The translations under genes were made by a program, and so were the position numbers. Of a DNA stretch of 64,000 bases, positions 53,080 through 63,839 are shown one piece after another. Source of the DNA: Nocardia amikacinitolerans NBRC 108937 (GTDB lineage Bacteria > Actinomycetota > Actinomycetes > Mycobacteriales > Mycobacteriaceae); the NCBI RefSeq assembly GCF_001612615.1, contig NZ_BDAU01000013.1:181661-245660 (forward strand), written 5' to 3'. Numbering within the stretch: the first letter of the stretch is position 1; every line of letters begins with the position of its first letter. Below the pieces are notes generated by a model. That model made no database searches. It was given only the letters and a program-made list of their open reading frames with translations, and had not been told where the DNA came from.

Positions 53080-53676
53080 ATGCACCACGCTCGACGCACG
53101 GCTGGATTCACGGTGGCGCTGGCGGCCGCCGCGCTGCTCATCGCGGGATGCGGTGGCGACGACTCGAACGAATCGGACAGCGTCCTCACCACCCCGACCC
53201 TCGGCATGACGACCGCCCCGATGGCGACCACGCACACCGAGGCGCACGGCACCGACAATCCCGACACCGACGATCGCGACACCGCGGATCAGACCCCGGA
53301 TGCCGCGGACGAGACCAGGATCCCAGCCCAGGGCGGCGGCGAAGAGGTGACCGTCTCCGGCGACATCTACGACAAGTACATGGAGGCGGGCGGCCCGGAG
53401 GGCCCGCTTGGCGCCCCGATCGAGGCCCAGGAGAGCGCCCCGAACAACGGCAAGTACCAGGACTTCGTCGGCGGCACGATCTACGAGCCAGAGGACGGCG
53501 AGCCGCACATCGTCTGGGGCGAGATCCGCAAGGCGTGGGAGGAGAACGGCGGCGCGGCGGGCGAGCTCGGCTACCCGGTCAGCGACGAGACCGACATCCC
53601 CGGCGGCAAGAAGAGCGAGTTCAGCGGCGGCACCATCACCTGGGTGAACGGGCAGATCACCGTCACCATGAAGTAG
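53080..53676 (+). CDS. Lipoprotein with LGFP-type repeats
   Basis: 198 residues from ATG 53080. Lipoprotein signal ending LLIAGC followed by GGDDSNESDS. A Thr/Asp-rich linker of about 60 residues follows, then two LGFP-like repeats (GGPEGPLGAPI...GKYQDFVGGTIYEP and GAAGELGYPVSDETDIPGGKKSEFSGGTITW). LGFP repeats are thought to anchor proteins at the mycolate cell wall. Lies between phoH2 and desA2 on the same strand. Confidence 0.82.
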   Translation: MHHARRTAGFTVALAAAALLIAGCGGDDSNESDSVLTTPTLGMTTAPMATTHTEAHGTDNPDTDDRDTADQTPDAADETRIPAQGGGEEVTVSGDIYDKYMEAGGPEGPLGAPIEAQESAPNNGKYQDFVGGTIYEPEDGEPHIVWGEIRKAWEENGGAAGELGYPVSDETDIPGGKKSEFSGGTITWVNGQITVTMK

Positions 53677-53777
53677 TCGAACCCCCGCGACGCCCGAGAC
53701 AGCGCACCGGCGCTTCTCGGGCGTCGTCGGCGATTCCCATCGGTAGAGTCCCGCGCCGCGGGCCGAACAGCTAGGTT

Positions 53778-54653
53778 GTGAGCGTGCAAAATCTCTTGAC
53801 CGACCGCGAACTGCTCGAGGCGCTCGCGGATGAGGTGGAATCGAATCTGCGACGCCACATCGCCGTCGCCGACGGGTGGCAGCCGCACGATTACGTGCCG
53901 TGGGACGATGGCCGCAACTTCGCCTTCCTCGGCGGTGAGGACTGGACCCCGGAACAGTCCGAGCTCGGCGAGATCGCCAAGCTGGCGCTGACCGTGAGCG
54001 TGCTCATCGCGGACAACCTGCCCTCCTACCACCGCGAGATCGGCAAGTATCTGCGCACCGGTCCGTGGTGGCGCTGGGTCGGCCGCTGGACCGCCGAGGA
54101 GAACCGGCACGAGATCCTGATCCGCAACTACCTGATGGTCACCAGGTCGGTGGATCCGGTCGACCTGGAACGTCAGCGGATGGCGCACATGACGGCCGGC
54201 TTCCGCCGTCCCGCCCTGCACCTGCTCGACGTGCTCGCCAACGCCGCGTTCGAGGAGGCGGCGTCGGCCATCCGGCACCGCAACACCGCGGCGCTGAACG
54301 AGAACCCGATGGTCACCGCCATCGCCGAGCGCATCGCGGCCGACGACGAGCTGCAGTCGGTGTTCTTCGCCGACCTGGTCGCCGCGGCGTTCGCGATCGC
54401 GCCCGACCAGACCATGCGCGCCATCGCCGACCGGGTCGCCGGTTTCGAGGTGCCGAGCGTGGCGCTGCCGGACGGCCGCAGCAGCGACGAGGTGCTGGCC
54501 GAGGCGGGCATCTACGACCGCGCCAAGGAAGGCGAGCTGGTCTTCGCGCCGCTGCTGCGCCGCTGGAACGTCTTCGACCGGGCCGACCTCGGTTCCGAGG
54601 GCGAGGCGGCACGCGCGGAGCTGGAGCACCTGCGCGTGTTCTCGCCTGCCTGA
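53778..54653 (+). CDS. desA2: Acyl-ACP desaturase (DesA2-like)
   Basis: 291 residues from GTG 53778. Di-iron ferritin-like desaturase of the plant-type acyl-ACP group. The WTAEENRHEILIRNYL block holds the first EENRH pair; an acidic helix follows at NAAFEEAASAIRHRN. Similarity is strongest to Rv1094/DesA2 rather than DesA1. In mycobacteria this protein supports mycolic acid synthesis. Its second iron site is atypical as in other DesA2 proteins, so desaturase activity should not be assumed. Confidence 0.88.
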   Translation: MSVQNLLTDRELLEALADEVESNLRRHIAVADGWQPHDYVPWDDGRNFAFLGGEDWTPEQSELGEIAKLALTVSVLIADNLPSYHREIGKYLRTGPWWRWVGRWTAEENRHEILIRNYLMVTRSVDPVDLERQRMAHMTAGFRRPALHLLDVLANAAFEEAASAIRHRNTAALNENPMVTAIAERIAADDELQSVFFADLVAAAFAIAPDQTMRAIADRVAGFEVPSVALPDGRSSDEVLAEAGIYDRAKEGELVFAPLLRRWNVFDRADLGSEGEAARAELEHLRVFSPA

Positions 54654-54681
54654 TCTGCGGCGCAGCGCTACCGAACGCCGA

Positions 54682-54715
54682 AGGGCGCCGGGCGGATTCA
54701 CCTCCCCGGCGCCCT
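54682..54715. terminator. Bidirectional terminator between desA2 and fum
   Basis: AGGGCGCCGG (54682-54691) pairs perfectly with CCGGCGCCCT (54706-54715), in a 68-bp convergent gap. Confidence 0.85.
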
Positions 54716-54721
54716 CTCGCA

Positions 54722-56125
<1,404 letters not shown>

Positions 56126-56224
56126 GATTTCGACCCTATGCCGCACGAGGTCCGCGTGGGGCAGCCACGCCTGAGCGGAATACCACACCGGTCCGGCGGA
56201 ATACCGGACCGGTGACGCCGGGAC

Positions 56225-56362
56225 TCAGGAGGAGAACAGGACCTTGCCGAACGAGCGGTGCTTGTGGTGGTGGCCGTGCCCGTAGTGCGGGGCTGGCGCA
56301 CCCCACGTGGGCGCGGGGGCGGCCGGTGGCGGCGGCGGCGCCGCGTAGCCGGACTCGGGCAT
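56225..56362 (-). CDS. Small Pro/His-rich peptide coupled to the phosphotransferase gene
   Basis: 45 residues from ATG 56362, overlapping the phosphotransferase stop by one base (TGATG). MPESGYAAPPPPPAAPAPTW is followed by HYGHGHHHKHRSFGKVLFSS. The HGHHHKH run could bind a metal. The overlap suggests translation, but the composition is low-complexity and I know no family. Confidence 0.5.
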   Translation of the reverse strand: MPESGYAAPPPPPAAPAPTWGAPAPHYGHGHHHKHRSFGKVLFSS

Positions 56363-57345
56363 CACGATATGACGGATGCGGTGGCTATCCGTCGGCACGC
56401 GTCCACCAAAGCCGTGTCCAGATCATCGAGTTCGCGTTTCTCGCGTGCGGCGGCGACCAGTGCCAGCGCGGCCGCTTGGACGGCGACGGCGCGGGCCGGA
56501 GTATCGAGCGCGGTCCACTCGTCCCCCTCCCTCGGCACCGCGACACCGCCCGCCGCGCGATAGGCGTCGAGAAAGCGGAGCCAGGTCACCGGCTCGAGAA
56601 TGCCCGCGGCGAAGAGGGCGGCCGGGCGGGCCAGATCCCACGCCGGATCGCCGGAGCCGAGGTCGTCGATGTCGATGAGCCGCCAGCGGTCGGCGTCCGC
56701 TCGACCGACGCGGACCAGTTGGCCGAGGTGGAAATCGCCGTGCACGAGCGTGCGGCGCGCGGCCGCTTCGGGGAGCCCGGGGCGTGCTGCGAACGATTCG
56801 GGCAGCGCAGCGAATGCTTGGCACACGATCGTCTCGGCCGCTCGGTCCGGCACCGCGGCCTCGCGCAGCCGACGCATCGCCCGATGGACACGGGACGGTC
56901 CGCCCGCTTCCGGCAGACCGCGTCCCGGCAGCGCGTGCAGCCGGGTCAGCAGCGTCGCGGCGGCTTCCCACGGCGCGGCGTCGGGATCGTCGGGGTCGAC
57001 CGGTTTGCCGTACGGCCACGCGGTGATCGTGCGACCCGCCGCGTAGGTATGGAGCGCGTCGCCGATCGGCAACGGCGGCAGCAGAATCCCCTGCGATGTG
57101 CTCGCCAGCCGGAGGCGGGAGAGCAACGCCGTCGCATCGGTGTCGACCGGATGGGCCTTGACGACGACCGCGCCGACCCGCAGCACCAGTACGTCGGCGC
57201 GTTCGACCAGTACCTGCGCGTCGGTCGCGTTCGGTGTTCCGGGAACCGTCGCCGACGCACCGGCGCGGGTGGCGATCTCGGTCATCGCGTCGACGAGTTC
57301 AGTTGTGCCAGGCCGGGTCTCGCGGCCGGATTCGTTCCCCACCAC
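56362..57345 (-). CDS. Aminoglycoside-phosphotransferase-family protein
   Basis: 327 residues from GTG 57345, preceded by GGGGGA. APH/choline-kinase fold: catalytic loop RTLVHGDFHLGQLVRV and metal loop LIDIDDLGSGDPAWDLARP. The N-lobe is weakly conserved (VLVLRVGAVVVKAHP). Substrate unknown; the family covers antibiotics, sugars and small alcohols. It sits between fum and glpX on the same strand and may be an independent gene. Confidence 0.85.
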   Translation of the reverse strand: MVGNESGRETRPGTTELVDAMTEIATRAGASATVPGTPNATDAQVLVERADVLVLRVGAVVVKAHPVDTDATALLSRLRLASTSQGILLPPLPIGDALHTYAAGRTITAWPYGKPVDPDDPDAAPWEAAATLLTRLHALPGRGLPEAGGPSRVHRAMRRLREAAVPDRAAETIVCQAFAALPESFAARPGLPEAAARRTLVHGDFHLGQLVRVGRADADRWRLIDIDDLGSGDPAWDLARPAALFAAGILEPVTWLRFLDAYRAAGGVAVPREGDEWTALDTPARAVAVQAAALALVAAAREKRELDDLDTALVDACRRIATASVIS

Positions 57346-57370
57346 AGCATCTTCCCCCTTGTGAACGACT

Positions 57371-57403
57371 GCGGCCGCGTCCGGGAACACCGAACGCGGC
57401 CGC
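57371..57403 (-). terminator. Terminator of glpX
   Basis: GCGGCCGCGT (57371-57380) pairs with ACGCGGCCGC (57394-57403), 14 bp after the glpX stop on the minus strand. Confidence 0.8.
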
Positions 57404-57417
57404 GAGGTCGAAGCCGA

Positions 57418-58461
57418 TCAGGGCATCGGCGGGACCGCGTCCTCGTCGCCGTGGAAGTCGACCGAGGAGTACTCGCGCAGCTTGGTCAGGCGGTGGTAGG
57501 CGTCGATCATGCGGACGGTGCCCGACTTGGAGCGCATGACGATCGACTGGGTGGAGGCGCCGCCACCGTAGTAGCGGACGCCGCGTAGTAGGTCGCCGTC
57601 GGTGACGCCCGTGGCGCAGAAGAAGACGTTGTCGCCGGACACCAGGTCCTCGGTGGTGAGCACCCGGTCCAGGTCGTGGCCCGCGTCGATGGCCTTCTGG
57701 CGCTCCTCGTCGTCCTTCGGCGACAGCATGCCCTGCAGCGCGCCGCCCATACAGCGCATGGCCGCCGCGGCGATGATGCCCTCCGGGGTGCCGCCGATGC
57801 CGACCAGGATGTCGGTGCCGGAATCGGGGCGGGCCGCCGCGATCGCACCGGCGACGTCGCCGTCGGAGATCAGTCGGATGCGGGCGCCCGCGTCGCGGAC
57901 CTGCTGGATGAGCTCGGCGTGCCGGGGCCGGTCCAGGATGCAGACGGTCAGGTCGGACACCGCGGACTTCTTCGCCTTGGCGACCCGGCGGATGTTCTCG
58001 CCGATCGGGGCCGAGATATCGATCACGTCGGCGGCGTCGGGGCCGACCGCGATCTTGTGCATGTAGAACACCGCCGACGGATCGAACATCGCGCCGCGCT
58101 CGGCGACCGCGAGCACCGAGATCGCGCCGGGGGAGCCCTTCGACATCAGCGTGGTGCCGTCGATCGGGTCGACGGCGAAGTCGACGTCAGGACCGGTGCC
58201 GTCGCCGACCGCCTCGCCGTTGTACAGCATGGGCGCCTCGTCCTTCTCGCCCTCGCCGATCACCACGATGCCGCGCATCGAAACCGAGCTGACCAGCTGC
58301 CGCATCGCGTCGACGGCGGCGCCGTCGCCACCCTCCTTGTCACCGCGGCCGACCCACCGCCCCGCGGCCATCGCGCCCGCCTCGGTCACCCGGACCAGTT
58401 CGAGTGCAAGGTTTCGGTCCGGCGCCTCGCGGCGGCTGGGTGCGGGCGAAGATGCCGTCAT
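57418..58461 (-). CDS. glpX: Class II fructose-1,6-bisphosphatase
   Basis: 347 residues. Gluconeogenic GlpX-type FBPase. Motifs are [33 protein letters not shown], the metal site [13 protein letters not shown], and [20 protein letters not shown]. Equivalent to Rv1099c. GAGGGAGG lies before the ATG, and its promoter region has the palindrome CGTACGTACG (58488-58497). Confidence 0.95.
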   Translation of the reverse strand: MTASSPAPSRREAPDRNLALELVRVTEAGAMAAGRWVGRGDKEGGDGAAVDAMRQLVSSVSMRGIVVIGEGEKDEAPMLYNGEAVGDGTGPDVDFAVDPIDGTTLMSKGSPGAISVLAVAERGAMFDPSAVFYMHKIAVGPDAADVIDISAPIGENIRRVAKAKKSAVSDLTVCILDRPRHAELIQQVRDAGARIRLISDGDVAGAIAAARPDSGTDILVGIGGTPEGIIAAAAMRCMGGALQGMLSPKDDEERQKAIDAGHDLDRVLTTEDLVSGDNVFFCATGVTDGDLLRGVRYYGGGASTQSIVMRSKSGTVRMIDAYHRLTKLREYSSVDFHGDEDAVPPMP

Positions 58462-58592
58462 GGCGGGGTGCCTCCCTCGGGTCGTACGTACGGGACGATT
58501 GTCTCATTCCGGGGTCGGGCATCCGTGCACCCCTGTTCCAGGCGACGGGGGTGCCTGGCCGCGCACCCGCCCACCGAGTGGATACTGGGAGC

Positions 58593-59159
58593 GTGTCCTA
58601 CCAAAAGCCACGCATCCTGCACGACTACAAGGATCTGTTCTTCTCGCTGATCCCCCTGGTGCTGATCGCCGTGGTCTTCGCCGCGCTGGCCAGCCAGTGC
58701 AGCTTCGCCGCCAAGGGGCCGACACCAGGTCAGATCCCGCACTTCGACGTGAAGGCGGCGCTCGAGACCGACGCTCGCACGCTGGCGTTCCCGATCCGCA
58801 ACCCGAGCGTGCCCGCCGACTGGACCCCCAACTCCGGCAGCCGCGACACCGTCACCGGCCAGGGCGGCGGTCCGGTCAGCACCGTCGGCTACATCACCGC
58901 CCAGGGCACCTACATGCAGCTGACCCAGAGCAGCGCCACCGAGGAGTCGCTCGCCCGCTTCGTGCTCGGCTCGCGCTACGCCAGCGGGGCTCAGCAGATC
59001 GGCGACAAGAAGTGGATCGTCTACGCCGAGCCGACCGAGGAGACGGCGTGGATCGCCGACTTCGGCGGCGTCCGGGTGCTGATCAAGGGTGCGGGGAACG
59101 AGGCAGCGTTCACGACGCTGGCCCAGGCGGTGACCACCGCCCAGCCGATCGCCGGCTGA
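58593..59159 (+). CDS. DUF4245 single-pass membrane protein
   Basis: 188 residues from GTG 58593. N-terminal KPRILHDYKDLFFSLIPLVLIAVVFAALASQC gives one membrane helix, and the rest is extracytoplasmic (DVKAALETDARTLAFPIRNPSVPADWTPNSG...). Family DUF4245, equivalent to Rv1100, divergent from glpX. Function unknown. Confidence 0.85.
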   Translation: MSYQKPRILHDYKDLFFSLIPLVLIAVVFAALASQCSFAAKGPTPGQIPHFDVKAALETDARTLAFPIRNPSVPADWTPNSGSRDTVTGQGGGPVSTVGYITAQGTYMQLTQSSATEESLARFVLGSRYASGAQQIGDKKWIVYAEPTEETAWIADFGGVRVLIKGAGNEAAFTTLAQAVTTAQPIAG

Positions 59160-59236
59160 GCTCGATTGCCACCCGTTCGGTTCCCGATTAGGGTTGGCGC
59201 GACGCGAGATACGCGGATTCGAGGGTGCGGAGGTCG

Positions 59237-59290
59237 ATGAATATGGCTGTCAACAGCCGTATTTCGCATGCCTTCCATCCGGTCCGCTGA
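59237..59290 (+). CDS. Putative 17-residue leader peptide before the GNAT gene
   Basis: ATG 59237 just after GGAGG (or ATG 59243 at better spacing) encodes MNMAVNSRISHAFHPVR. The stop codon lies in the loop of the terminator-like hairpin 59279-59308. A palindrome (59241-59262) in the coding part could form a competing structure. This is the layout of ribosome-controlled attenuation. Confidence 0.5.
   Translation: MNMAVNSRISHAFHPVR
59241..59262. promoter_or_regulatory. 22-bp near-perfect palindrome in the leader
   Basis: Arms ATATGGCTGT and ACAGCCGTAT around CA, 9 of 10 complementary. May be an operator, or an RNA hairpin opposing the downstream one. Confidence 0.5.
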
Positions 59291-59316
59291 ATTCGAGACG
59301 CGGACCGGTCCTTTCG
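59279..59316 (+). terminator. Attenuator-like hairpin before the GNAT gene
   Basis: CCGGTCCGC (59279-59287) pairs perfectly with GCGGACCGG (59300-59308), loop containing the leader stop codon, then TCCTTTCG. The GNAT start is 26 bp further on. Confidence 0.6.
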
Positions 59317-59333
59317 ATGACCAGGAGTGTCAC

Positions 59334-59837
59334 GTGTCTTCCCACATCTCCACCGGCGAGCTGAGCACCGAGCGCCTGATTCTGCGCCGCTGGACCCCCG
59401 ACGACGTGTCCGCCGTGCTGGCCGGACACCGCCTCGCGCACTGGGCCGAGGACTTCCCCGCCGACGGCGATCGAGTGATCGCCGGGCTGTTCGCCGACCA
59501 TCCGCAGTGGTACGGCGAGTACGGCCACCGATTGATCGTCGAGCGCGAGACCGGGCTCGTGGTCGGCTCGATCGGGCTGTTCTGGCCGCCGGGCGCGGAT
59601 GGACTCGAGATCGGCTACGGCACGGTCCCGTCTCGGTGTGGGCGCGGGTACGCGAGTGAGGCGACCAGAGCGCTGACCGAGTACGCGCTGGGCGCCCCCG
59701 GTGTGCACAAGGTGTACGCGGACGTGGAGACCTCGAACCCGGGATCGGTGCGAGTTCTGGAGAAGGCCGGATTCCGCAAGACGGGTTCGGCCGATGGCGT
59801 CGTCCGGTTCGAGGCGACGGCCTTCGCGGGCGGCTAG
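59334..59837 (+). CDS. GNAT-family N-acetyltransferase (RimJ/RimL type)
   Basis: 167 residues from GTG 59334, AGGAG nine bases upstream. LSTERLILRRWTPDDVSAVL is the RimJ/RimL-like opening, GLEIGYGTVPSRCGRGYASEATRALTEYAL the acetyl-CoA site and NPGSVRVLEKAGFRKTG the last motif. Substrate unknown. Preceded by the putative leader peptide and hairpin. Confidence 0.88.
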   Translation: MSSHISTGELSTERLILRRWTPDDVSAVLAGHRLAHWAEDFPADGDRVIAGLFADHPQWYGEYGHRLIVERETGLVVGSIGLFWPPGADGLEIGYGTVPSRCGRGYASEATRALTEYALGAPGVHKVYADVETSNPGSVRVLEKAGFRKTGSADGVVRFEATAFAGG

Positions 59838-59929
59838 CGGGCGCCCTGCCGCGTCGTCGGGTAGCGGCACACGATCGGTTCGCCCCGGCGCGGGCTGGTC
59901 GTGCGACCGCGCTCGTCGACGCGCGTCGA

Positions 59930-60025
59930 TCAGTCGTCGCGGTTCACGTGGGCGACGACGTTGACGATCTTTCCGCTCGGGTCGCGGGCGAAGAATCGGC
60001 GCACGCCCCACGGCTCGTCGGTCAG
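59930..60025 (-). pseudogene. Remnant of a VOC/glyoxalase-family gene (C-terminal end)
   Basis: Minus-strand frame reading [20 protein letters not shown] and then VNVVAHVNRDD before a stop. This is the last beta-alpha unit of VOC proteins. The frame upstream is xseB out of frame, so only about 31 residues remain. Between 59838 and 59929 nothing else is seen. Confidence 0.6.
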
Positions 60026-60258
60026 TCCTCGTCGGTCGCGCCGCGGGCGAGGGCGTCCTCGACCCGTTTGCGCGCACCGGCCAGATGTTCCTCGCAGCGG
60101 TTGGCCAGTGCTTCGCCGCGCTCCCACAGGGCGAGCGAATCGTCGAGGTCCATGCCGCCCTGCTCGAGCATCTTGACGACGTTCACCAGTTCGTCGCGGG
60201 CGCGTTCGTAGCCGAAGTCCGCGATCTCGGCCAGCTCGTCCTTGCCGGCGTCGGCCAA
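60022..60258 (-). CDS. xseB: Exodeoxyribonuclease VII small subunit
   Basis: 78 residues. No ATG or GTG fits. TTG 60258 has GGAGGG eight bases upstream and gives [24 protein letters not shown]. The helical core [36 protein letters not shown] is the XseB signature. It starts 2 bp after xseA, so the subunits are co-translated. Equivalent to Rv1107c. Confidence 0.88.
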   Translation of the reverse strand: MADAGKDELAEIADFGYERARDELVNVVKMLEQGGMDLDDSLALWERGEALANRCEEHLAGARKRVEDALARGATDED

Positions 60259-60260
60259 GG

Positions 60261-61595
60261 TCAGTTCCCTCCTGTGCGTTCGTCGTCCCGGCGGGCGCCG
60301 GAATCGCGGGCGTTCGGCTTGCGAGCGCCGAGCGCCTTGGTGCCGAGGGCCGCCGCGGTCACGGCGCCATCGGCGACCCGGATGCGCAACTGGCTGCCCG
60401 CGGGCGCGTCCTCGATGCTGCGGACGACGTGCCGTTCCGAACCGGTCACGCGCTGCACGACAGCGTAACCGCGGGACAACGTCGCGGCCGGGCCCACCGC
60501 CGTGAGCTTTTCGCGCAGGTGTCGCGTCGCGGTGGCTTCGGTGCGAACCGTGTGCTCGGCGCAGCGCCGCGCGGAAACGCGCAGCCGTTCGATCTCCTCG
60601 GCGCGCCGGTCGACCTCGCGCAGCGGATCGGCGAGCACCGGTCGCGAACGGAGCTGGGCAAGCGCCCGGGTCTCGCGGTCCACCCAGCCGCGCAGTGCGG
60701 CGGCCGAACGGGCGCGCAGCTCGCGCACGCAGGCCAGCTCGGCGGCGGCATCGGGCACGACGCGCTTGGCGGCGTCGGTCGGCGTCGCGGCGCGCAGGTC
60801 GGCGACGTAGTCGGCGAGCGGGTTGTCGGGTTCGTGGCCGATGGCGCTGACGATCGGCGTCGTCGCCGTCACGATGGCGCGGCACAGCGCCTCGTCGGAG
60901 AAGGGCAGCAGGTCCTCGACGCTGCCGCCGCCGCGGGCGAGCACGATGACCTCCACGGCCGGGTCACGGTCGAGTTCGGTCAGCGCGTCCAGGATCTGCG
61001 GCACCGCCGTCGGGCCCTGCACCGCGGTGTTGCGCACTTCGAAACGCACTGCGGGCCAACGATTCTTGGCGACGGTGAGCACGTCGCGTTCGGCGGCGCT
61101 CGCGCGGCCGGTGATCAGGCCGACGGTGCCGGGCAGGAACGGGAGCGGCCGCTTGAGCCGGGGATCGAAAAGACCTTCCGCGGCGAGCAGCGCCTTGAGC
61201 CGCTCGATGCGGGCGAGCAACTCGCCGACACCGACCGGGCGAATCTCGATGACCCGCAACGACAGCGTCCCGCGGCCGGTGAAGTAGGTGAGTTTGCCGT
61301 AGACCACCACCCGGCTGCCTTCTTGCAGCGGGATCGGGGAGCGGCGCAAGAGATCGGGGTCGCAGGTCACCTGCAACGACATGTCGGCCGACGGGTCACG
61401 CAGCACGAGGAACGCGGTGCGTGCGCCAGGGCGCGCGTTGATCTGGGTGATCTGCCCCTCCACCCAGATGGAGCCGAGGCGGTCGATCCACTGCATGACC
61501 TTCACGGCCACGGAGCGCACCGGCCACGGGTGTTCGGCGGAGTTGGCGGGGGCCGCGCCTGCCTCGGCGGACGGCTGGGGACCGCTCTGTGTCAT
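60261..61595 (-). CDS. xseA: Exodeoxyribonuclease VII large subunit
   Basis: 444 residues. N-terminal OB-fold ([25 protein letters not shown]), catalytic domain with [36 protein letters not shown] and [17 protein letters not shown], then a coiled-coil region for XseB. Degrades single-stranded DNA to oligonucleotides. Equivalent to Rv1108c. The last 30 residues are basic and variable. Confidence 0.95.
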   Translation of the reverse strand: MTQSGPQPSAEAGAAPANSAEHPWPVRSVAVKVMQWIDRLGSIWVEGQITQINARPGARTAFLVLRDPSADMSLQVTCDPDLLRRSPIPLQEGSRVVVYGKLTYFTGRGTLSLRVIEIRPVGVGELLARIERLKALLAAEGLFDPRLKRPLPFLPGTVGLITGRASAAERDVLTVAKNRWPAVRFEVRNTAVQGPTAVPQILDALTELDRDPAVEVIVLARGGGSVEDLLPFSDEALCRAIVTATTPIVSAIGHEPDNPLADYVADLRAATPTDAAKRVVPDAAAELACVRELRARSAAALRGWVDRETRALAQLRSRPVLADPLREVDRRAEEIERLRVSARRCAEHTVRTEATATRHLREKLTAVGPAATLSRGYAVVQRVTGSERHVVRSIEDAPAGSQLRIRVADGAVTAAALGTKALGARKPNARDSGARRDDERTGGN

Positions 61596-61668
61596 ACGGA
61601 CAGGTATACGCGGCGGGGTTGGCCGGACCGAGCCCGGCCAACCACCGGCGAGGTCGTCGCGGGTGCGA

Positions 61669-62319
61669 TCACTGGGCCCGGACGGTGGCGATCCGGTTCG
61701 TCAGCATGGTCACGAACGGGGCGCGCGCCAGGGTCCGCTGCTCGTAGTCCAGCAGCGCGGTGAGGTCCTCGACGGTCAGCATGCGCAGGCGGGCGCGGAG
61801 CTGGGCGAGGGTCATGTTGGCGTAGTCGTAGCGGGTCGCGACCTCGGGCTCGGCGATCTCGGCGGGCTCGTCGTCGACGGACGCCGCCTCGTCGGAAGCC
61901 GGTTCCGCGACGGGCTCGGGCTCGGTGATCTCCGGCACAGTGATGGTCTGCACCGTGGCGACGTGCCCGTTGGTGGAGCCAGCGCTCGAATCCTCGGCGG
62001 TGTAGAGGTCGAAGCGGCTGGTACGGCCCGCGGTGGCGAAATCGTCGCCCGAGGTTTGCTCGTCGCCGAGGTCCTCGTCGAAGGTCGCCCACTCCGGCTG
62101 CTCCACCGGGCTGTTGGACAGCCGCTCGAACACCGCGTCGCCCTTGAGTGCGAGGCTGGTCACGAACTGCTGGACGTGCATGGTGGTCTGCAACATCTGG
62201 CTGATCGCGGTGATCGGGAAGTTCATCGCGGCCGTTGGTAACCGGCGGGTTTCTTCGAGGGCGTACACGGCGGCCCCGGCTGCGACCCGGGCCAGAAACG
62301 GTGGTCGAAACATGCTCAT
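61669..62319 (-). CDS. Lipid-droplet-associated-type conserved protein (Rv1109c-like)
   Basis: 216 residues from ATG 62319 ([21 protein letters not shown]). A hydrophobic helix near the start, an amphipathic stretch ([30 protein letters not shown]), an acidic Glu/Pro/Ala-rich linker, and a C-terminal helical domain ([30 protein letters not shown]). NCBI calls similar Rhodococcus proteins lipid droplet-associated; this is recalled, not checked. Position matches Rv1109c, divergent from ispH. Confidence 0.75.
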   Translation of the reverse strand: MSMFRPPFLARVAAGAAVYALEETRRLPTAAMNFPITAISQMLQTTMHVQQFVTSLALKGDAVFERLSNSPVEQPEWATFDEDLGDEQTSGDDFATAGRTSRFDLYTAEDSSAGSTNGHVATVQTITVPEITEPEPVAEPASDEAASVDDEPAEIAEPEVATRYDYANMTLAQLRARLRMLTVEDLTALLDYEQRTLARAPFVTMLTNRIATVRAQ

Positions 62320-62352
62320 AGCCTGCCCGATACGCCATGATCTGCAAAGAAC

Positions 62353-62369
62353 TAGTGTCACAGACACTA
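62353..62369. promoter_or_regulatory. 17-bp perfect palindrome between Rv1109c-like and ispH genes
   Basis: TAGTGTC-ACA-GACACTA, 34 bp from the lipid-droplet-type gene start and 81 bp from ispH. It is AT-richer than its surroundings and suits a dimeric repressor. Confidence 0.6.
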
Positions 62370-62449
62370 TTGTCCAGGGCCTGGATCACATCGACGACCC
62401 GGCCGATGCGGCCATTCGGAGGTCTGCGGGTGCACGTATCCTGGGGACC

Positions 62450-63460
62450 ATGTCTTCGGCCATCCCTTTGAACGTCGGAATCGCCCGCTCGGCGGGCGCC
62501 GGATCAGCCGATGCCGACGGTGGTAAGCGCGTGCTGCTAGCCGAGCCGCGCGGATACTGCGCGGGCGTCGACCGCGCGGTGGAAACGGTGGAGAAGGCGC
62601 TGGAGAAGCACGGCGCGCCGATCTACGTGCGCAAGGAGATCGTGCACAACAGGCACGTGGTGGAGACGTTGCGGGATCGCGGCGTCGTCTTCGTCGACGA
62701 GACCGACGAGGTGCCGCACGGCGCGGTCGTCGTCTTCTCCGCGCATGGCGTCTCCCCCGCGGTGCACGAGGCGGCCGCGGCGCGCGACCTGCACACCATC
62801 GACGCCACCTGCCCGCTGGTCACCAAGGTGCACCAGGAGGCCAAGCGCTTCGCGCGCGACGATTTCGACATCCTGCTGATCGGCCACGAGGGCCACGAGG
62901 AAGTCGAGGGCACCGCGGGCGAGGCCCCCGAGCACGTGCAGCTCGTCGACGGTCCGGACGCGGTCGACCGGGTCACCGTGCGCGACGAGAACAAGGTGAT
63001 CTGGCTGTCGCAGACCACGCTCAGCGTCGACGAGACGATGGAGACGGTGCAGCGGCTGCGCGAGCGTTTCCCCGCGCTCCAGGACCCGCCCAGCGACGAC
63101 ATCTGCTACGCCACCCAGAACCGTCAGGTCGCGGTGAAGGCGATGGCGCCGGAGTGCGATTTGGTCATCGTGGTCGGCTCGCGCAACTCCTCGAACTCGG
63201 TGCGGCTGGTCGAGGTCGCGCTCGGCGCGGGCGCGCGCGCCGCGTACCTGGTCGACTTCGCCCGCGAGGTCGACCCGGCCTGGCTGGAGGGCGTGCGCAC
63301 GATCGGCATCACCTCCGGCGCGTCGGTGCCCGAGATCCTGGTGCGCGGCGTGCTCGACATGCTCGCCGAGCACGGCTACGCCGACGTGCAGCCGGTGACC
63401 ACCGCCAACGAGACGCTGGTCTTCGCGCTGCCGAGGGAACTGCGGACCGCGAGGAACTGA
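62450..63460 (+). CDS. ispH: 4-hydroxy-3-methylbut-2-enyl diphosphate reductase
   Basis: 336 residues from ATG 62450. Last step of the MEP isoprenoid pathway. The three Fe-S cysteines are in [28 protein letters not shown] and [11 protein letters not shown]. Substrate histidines are in FSAHGVSP and [13 protein letters not shown], and [14 protein letters not shown] is present. Equivalent to Rv1110 (lytB2). Degenerate repeats follow. Confidence 0.96.
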   Translation: MSSAIPLNVGIARSAGAGSADADGGKRVLLAEPRGYCAGVDRAVETVEKALEKHGAPIYVRKEIVHNRHVVETLRDRGVVFVDETDEVPHGAVVVFSAHGVSPAVHEAAAARDLHTIDATCPLVTKVHQEAKRFARDDFDILLIGHEGHEEVEGTAGEAPEHVQLVDGPDAVDRVTVRDENKVIWLSQTTLSVDETMETVQRLRERFPALQDPPSDDICYATQNRQVAVKAMAPECDLVIVVGSRNSSNSVRLVEVALGAGARAAYLVDFAREVDPAWLEGVRTIGITSGASVPEILVRGVLDMLAEHGYADVQPVTTANETLVFALPRELRTARN

Positions 63461-63839
63461 GCTGCGCCGCTGCGCACCGGTCGGGGCTGATCTCTCGGCG
63501 GAGCTGGCGCTGCGCGCTGTTTCGGCGCTGCTGTCGACCGAGGCCGATTCTGGGCGGTGCTGAGTTGCTCGATGTGGCCGGGTGGGCGTTGCTGTCGGCC
63601 GACCACGCCTTCTTGGTGGCGCTGCGCTAGTCGACGCGGTCCCTGCGTCGGTGCTTCCGTCGACCGTCGCTGATTTTCCCGGCGGCGCGACGCTCGTGTG
63701 GCTGCTGCGGCGCTGCTGTCGATCGAGGCTGCTCGTTCGGCGGCGTTGCGCTACTCGATGCTGCGCAGTGGGGCGGCTGTCGGCGACGCCGATCTTCCCT
63801 GGGGCGCGCTGTTCGGCGTCGGACGCCGCAGACTGCGGG
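63461..63839. repeat. Degenerate repeat-rich intergenic region after ispH
   Basis: No gene. GGCGCTGCTGTCGACCGAGG (about 63520) recurs as GGCGCTGCTGTCGATCGAGG (about 63710), with weaker echoes such as GGGCGTTGCTGTCGGCCGA and GTTGCGCTACTCGATGCTG. This resembles the other gene-end repeat regions but the link to the ispH stop context is weak. Confidence 0.5.
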
